From a bacterium UBP17_UBA6191 (GTDB lineage Bacteria > Muiribacteriota > UBA6191), in the NCBI GenBank assembly GCA_002422125.1, contig DITF01000018.1, positions 1,766 through 20,123 of the forward strand: a stretch of 18,358 bases of DNA, read 5' to 3'. The notes under the pieces were generated by a model. The model ran no database searches. It had not been told where the DNA came from and saw nothing but the letters and a program-made list of their open reading frames with translations. Below are positions 15,781-18,358 of the stretch, one piece after another (within the stretch, counting starts at the first letter, position 1; each line of letters begins with the position of its first letter). The position numbers were made by a program, and so were the translations under genes.

Positions 15781-18077
15781 TCCTGCCCCGCATCTGATTG
15801 AATCTTGGCCTCAAGTGCCTCAAGCTTGTCTTTCACAGCCGGAGCAATCCCAAGTTTTGGAGCCACTTTACATACCTGCTTAGCTTCCTTTTTGCTACCT
15901 AACTTGGCATAACAGGAAGCCAGTTCCAAAAACCAGTTTTCTGAAGGATTGACAAAATATCCGTAGCACAAATGCTCCATGGCAAAGTCATATCGTTTAA
16001 TTTTTAAATAGATTGAGGATAATACCTGGTGCATAGAGGCATCCGATGGCAAGCCACCGGTTTGAATCATTTTGATGATATTAAGAAACATCGGGGTCTC
16101 ATAAATCTCTTTAGGCAACTCATTTAAACAAGTTAAAAGCTGCCCATAAGCCCGATGCTTCATTTCCAATAATTGTAACTGATGATGAACAAACTCGCTT
16201 TTCCGTCTCAGATTACGATACATGCTTAATAATAGCTCATGACCTAAAACACAATCTGGAGCCCTCTCGGTAATCTGAAGCAAAGCCTCGGCCTCCAGAG
16301 GCATTTCCAACTTTTCCATCAGCCAGTAGCGAGTCAAGGTTAAAAACCAGCCGGCATCATCTTCGGCTTTTTTTTCAATCCATTGCATAGCATCCTGATA
16401 CTTCTCAGATAGAATCAACTGCCGCAGTGGAAGCAAAATTCGAACATTAAATTCCTTTAAAACACTCTCTTCAAGCCTTCTTGACTCAACCTGGGTGTGC
16501 CAAAGTTCAATATTGGTCAAAACCTCTTTGGAAATCTGAACAATGGGGCAATCCTGAAGATATCTTTGCACCATACTTAAGGCCAAAAGCGAACACTTCT
16601 GATCTTGGGAACTGTCTGATGCCAACTGATCGTATAAATCATCCAAGATATAGGTCACACCCTTCTGAAATAGAATAAATGCCGCTAGAGATTTATTTAG
16701 TCCGGTACAGTTTTGGTACTCTCTCTCCAAAAGACGACGGGAACTTTCACTTCTCCAGTTTTGCATGCCCAAAATTACGGCGCGGCGCATGTCCGATGAG
16801 TCTTCCGAAAGCAAAGAAAAATATCTCTGTTCATCTTCTTCTTTGGCCAGAATACAATTACTTAAAGTGGCTACAGCCTGGTGAGCCACATTAGGATTGC
16901 GAACCTTTTCCTTATGAATCAATTCCAATAAAAAAGGCACCATTGAAGATTCTGCATGCCGCTCCAATAGCTCTAAAGCGAGCTGCTGCAAAGCCGGGAT
17001 ACTGCGTTCACAGGCTTTTAACAATAAGGCCTTCTGAGCCGGTGTGGCAGGGTGCTTTTTTAAAAAATTTACAGCCGCTTTTAAAAGTTCTTCATCCGAT
17101 TCCGACAATAAAAGCGAACCAATCCACTCTAAAACCCGGGCATCTTCATGAAAACAAAAAGCCCCTTCAATTGCCGCTAGCTTTGCATCCATGGCTTCAT
17201 CATTTAGAAGCCAGGACAAAATTCTCAGACCCTGGGCTAAAGCATCTCGATCGTGACTATGCTGCCAACGAAATCCGTAAATTCTGGCCACATTCATGGC
17301 TAGTCTGTAAAACTTGGATGAGCTGTACTGCTGTAAAAATGCTTCGGGAATCTGTTCGTGCAGCTTCAGTTGAATTAGAGCATCAAAAGCCGCTGAAATA
17401 ATCATCTCCGGCTGTCTTTGCAAACATTCTGTGAGCTGAGCTAAAGACAACTCAGGATCACCTTTGGCCAAAAGTCTTAGATAGGCGGCCCGAATATCTA
17501 CGGCTGAATTGTCTTGAAATCTTTGAATTACATCTTTAGTAGTCTGAAAATCCAATTCAAAATCACATTCAAAAAGCACCGTTAGTAAATCAAGCTGTTC
17601 TGGCAAGCTCAGATCCATCAGCCGCTGAAATACAAAATAGCGGCCCTCGGTAACACCTAAGCGTACTAAAGCCTCCATGGCAGTCACACGAATTGTGCTG
17701 TCCAAATTGGCAAAACGACTCATAAAAAAGGCTGTTACCTCTTCTTTGTTCCCATATTTCCACAACAGGGGAATCAGCTTACTCTGGTTCTTAATGGGAA
17801 ATTTATCCCAGCTTTTTAAGACAACAGATAGGTAAGCCGCCTTAGGCCGGGCTGACAAAACCTGAAGACAATCATGAAAATACTCGTTATGTACAATCAG
17901 ACGAATGATCTGGGAGTCAAACCTGTCCTGATGCAACACCGAGGCCAACGCAATCGCGGCCTGAACCAAATCCTTACGGGTTCCTCCCAGAATGGCCGGT
18001 AAAAATTCAAGATGAGGTTCCAGGCATTCTTCAAATAATGCCACTAGCTCTTGCTGCGATATTGTGTCTATACTCAC
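15777..18077 (-). CDS. HEAT/TPR helical-repeat protein, function unknown, in the dnaB operon
   Basis: A 766-residue, almost entirely helical protein without signal peptide or catalytic motif. The N-terminal two thirds show HEAT-like pairs, such as DSTIRVTAMEALVRLGV, DIRAAYLRLLAKGDPELSLA and LLKAAVNFLKKHP; the last part is TPR-like (VLSSIYLKIKRYDFAMEHLC, LELASCYAKLGSKKEAKQVC, about 685-740). Such solenoids are scaffolds for protein binding. The start is GTG at 18077 (cac on the plus strand), overlapping the DnaB stop as GTGA, with AAAGGA 6 bases before. It is followed by the FKBP gene with a 4-base overlap. The three genes probably form one transcript, but I know of no functional link to replication. 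It may be unrelated and merely co-transcribed. Confidence 0.88.
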   Translation of the reverse strand: MSIDTISQQELVALFEECLEPHLEFLPAILGGTRKDLVQAAIALASVLHQDRFDSQIIRLIVHNEYFHDCLQVLSARPKAAYLSVVLKSWDKFPIKNQSKLIPLLWKYGNKEEVTAFFMSRFANLDSTIRVTAMEALVRLGVTEGRYFVFQRLMDLSLPEQLDLLTVLFECDFELDFQTTKDVIQRFQDNSAVDIRAAYLRLLAKGDPELSLAQLTECLQRQPEMIISAAFDALIQLKLHEQIPEAFLQQYSSSKFYRLAMNVARIYGFRWQHSHDRDALAQGLRILSWLLNDEAMDAKLAAIEGAFCFHEDARVLEWIGSLLLSESDEELLKAAVNFLKKHPATPAQKALLLKACERSIPALQQLALELLERHAESSMVPFLLELIHKEKVRNPNVAHQAVATLSNCILAKEEDEQRYFSLLSEDSSDMRRAVILGMQNWRSESSRRLLEREYQNCTGLNKSLAAFILFQKGVTYILDDLYDQLASDSSQDQKCSLLALSMVQRYLQDCPIVQISKEVLTNIELWHTQVESRRLEESVLKEFNVRILLPLRQLILSEKYQDAMQWIEKKAEDDAGWFLTLTRYWLMEKLEMPLEAEALLQITERAPDCVLGHELLLSMYRNLRRKSEFVHHQLQLLEMKHRAYGQLLTCLNELPKEIYETPMFLNIIKMIQTGGLPSDASMHQVLSSIYLKIKRYDFAMEHLCYGYFVNPSENWFLELASCYAKLGSKKEAKQVCKVAPKLGIAPAVKDKLEALEAKIQSDAGQE

Positions 18078-18358
18078 CGGTTTTCCTTTGCCTGTTGCAA
18101 GACCAAATCACGAAATCTGGCCAGATGTTTGTCAAAAAACAAGGACACACTGCCAATGGGACCATTACGGTTTTTGGCCACAATCACTTCAGCTTTACCT
18201 CTATTTTCCTCATTGCCGGGATCATAATATTCCTCTCTATGTAAAAACATTACAATGTCAGCATCCTGTTCAATGGCCCCAGACTCCCGTAAATCTGACA
18301 ACATAGGGCGTTTGTCCTGCCGCCCTTCTACTTTTCGGGAAAGCTGGGACAGAGCAAG
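18074..18358 (-). CDS. dnaB: Replicative DNA helicase DnaB, C-terminal end (partial)
   Basis: The frame is open to the right edge, so only the last 94 residues are visible. They match the DnaB RecA-like core end: ALSQLSRKVEGRQDKRPMLS, then SDLRESGAIEQDADIVMFLH (the QDAD helicase motif), and the tail KAEVIVAKNRNGPIGSVSLFFD. The Arg of FLHREEY is the place of the arginine finger used across the hexamer interface. DnaB unwinds DNA ahead of the replisome. The ATG at 18304 is internal, not a start. The stop TGA overlaps the GTG of the repeat gene. There is no sign of an intein in the visible part. Confidence 0.95.
   Translation of the reverse strand, partial: LALSQLSRKVEGRQDKRPMLSDLRESGAIEQDADIVMFLHREEYYDPGNEENRGKAEVIVAKNRNGPIGSVSLFFDKHLARFRDLVLQQAKENR
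18084..18089 (-). promoter_or_regulatory. Ribosome binding site setting the GTG start of the repeat protein
   Basis: AAAGGA on the minus strand lies 6 bases before the GTG at 18077, inside the end of dnaB. It supports GTG, not a downstream ATG, as the start of the 766-residue protein and couples it to DnaB translation. Confidence 0.7.

Noticed and set aside
16943..17401. A 152-residue open frame on the plus strand
   Set aside because: It lies wholly antisense within the helical-repeat gene, has no motif or ribosome site, and has a low-complexity composition typical of a shadow frame.
1..18358. Frequent ATCCTG/CAGGAT hexamers, considered as an uptake or Chi-like signal
   Set aside because: They are far commoner in the orientation that reads CAGGAT on the coding strand, often as Gln-Asp codons, so codon and amino-acid bias explains them. 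A genome-wide count against a codon-shuffled control would be decisive.

Overview
This is a gene-dense bacterial window of moderately low GC. Almost everything reads on the minus strand, with start/stop overlaps of 1-4 bases typical of long operons. The phylum cannot be fixed from the sequence. A D-Ala-D-Ala ligase points to a peptidoglycan wall. DnaB, TrmH and FKBP genes are ordinary bacterial housekeeping, and a membrane-anchored double FKBP and a secreted subtilase suggest an envelope with exported proteins. There are no tRNA or rRNA genes, CRISPR arrays, insertion sequences or gene-free stretches over 300 bases.

Layout from the right edge leftward, in the direction of transcription: (1) 18358-14899 holds the C-terminal end of the replicative helicase DnaB, a HEAT/TPR-type helical-repeat protein and a double-FKBP prolyl isomerase, each overlapping the next by 4 bases. 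(2) A plus-strand glycerophosphodiester phosphodiesterase (14192-14935) overlaps the FKBP gene tail to tail and lies head to head with ddl. (3) From a candidate extended -10 promoter near 14180 a minus-strand train runs for about 12 kb: ddl, an unlisted 57-residue membrane peptide, a NrdG-like radical-SAM protein, an unrecognised 369-residue protein, a 190-residue protein, a soluble FtsH-like AAA+/M41 protease, an 82-residue acidic protein, a 1077-residue TPR-like protein, a MoxR AAA+ ATPase, a 449-residue protein resembling the vWA partner of MoxR, and trmH. (4) After a short intergenic region with a good sigma70-type promoter and an overlapping inverted repeat comes a secreted subtilase that runs off the left edge.

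The notable part is 2897-12918. A soluble FtsH-type AAA protease, a MoxR ATPase, a vWA-like protein and several proteins of unknown fold are packed into one operon. This is the architecture that comparative genomics has called FtsH/MoxR/vWA 'ternary' systems, proposed as NTP-dependent conflict or quality-control devices mostly in socially complex bacteria. I recognise the architecture from memory and by motif, not by a search. Features that may be new here are the radical-SAM activase-like gene and the 369-residue protein at the head, the apparently MIDAS-less vWA-like partner, the Cdc48-like pore loop on an M41 protease with no membrane anchor, and the insertion of the set between ddl and trmH. 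A working model, which is inference, is that MoxR plus the vWA-like and helical-repeat proteins sense or remodel a target, the FtsH-like enzyme unfolds and degrades it, and the radical-SAM enzyme modifies a partner.
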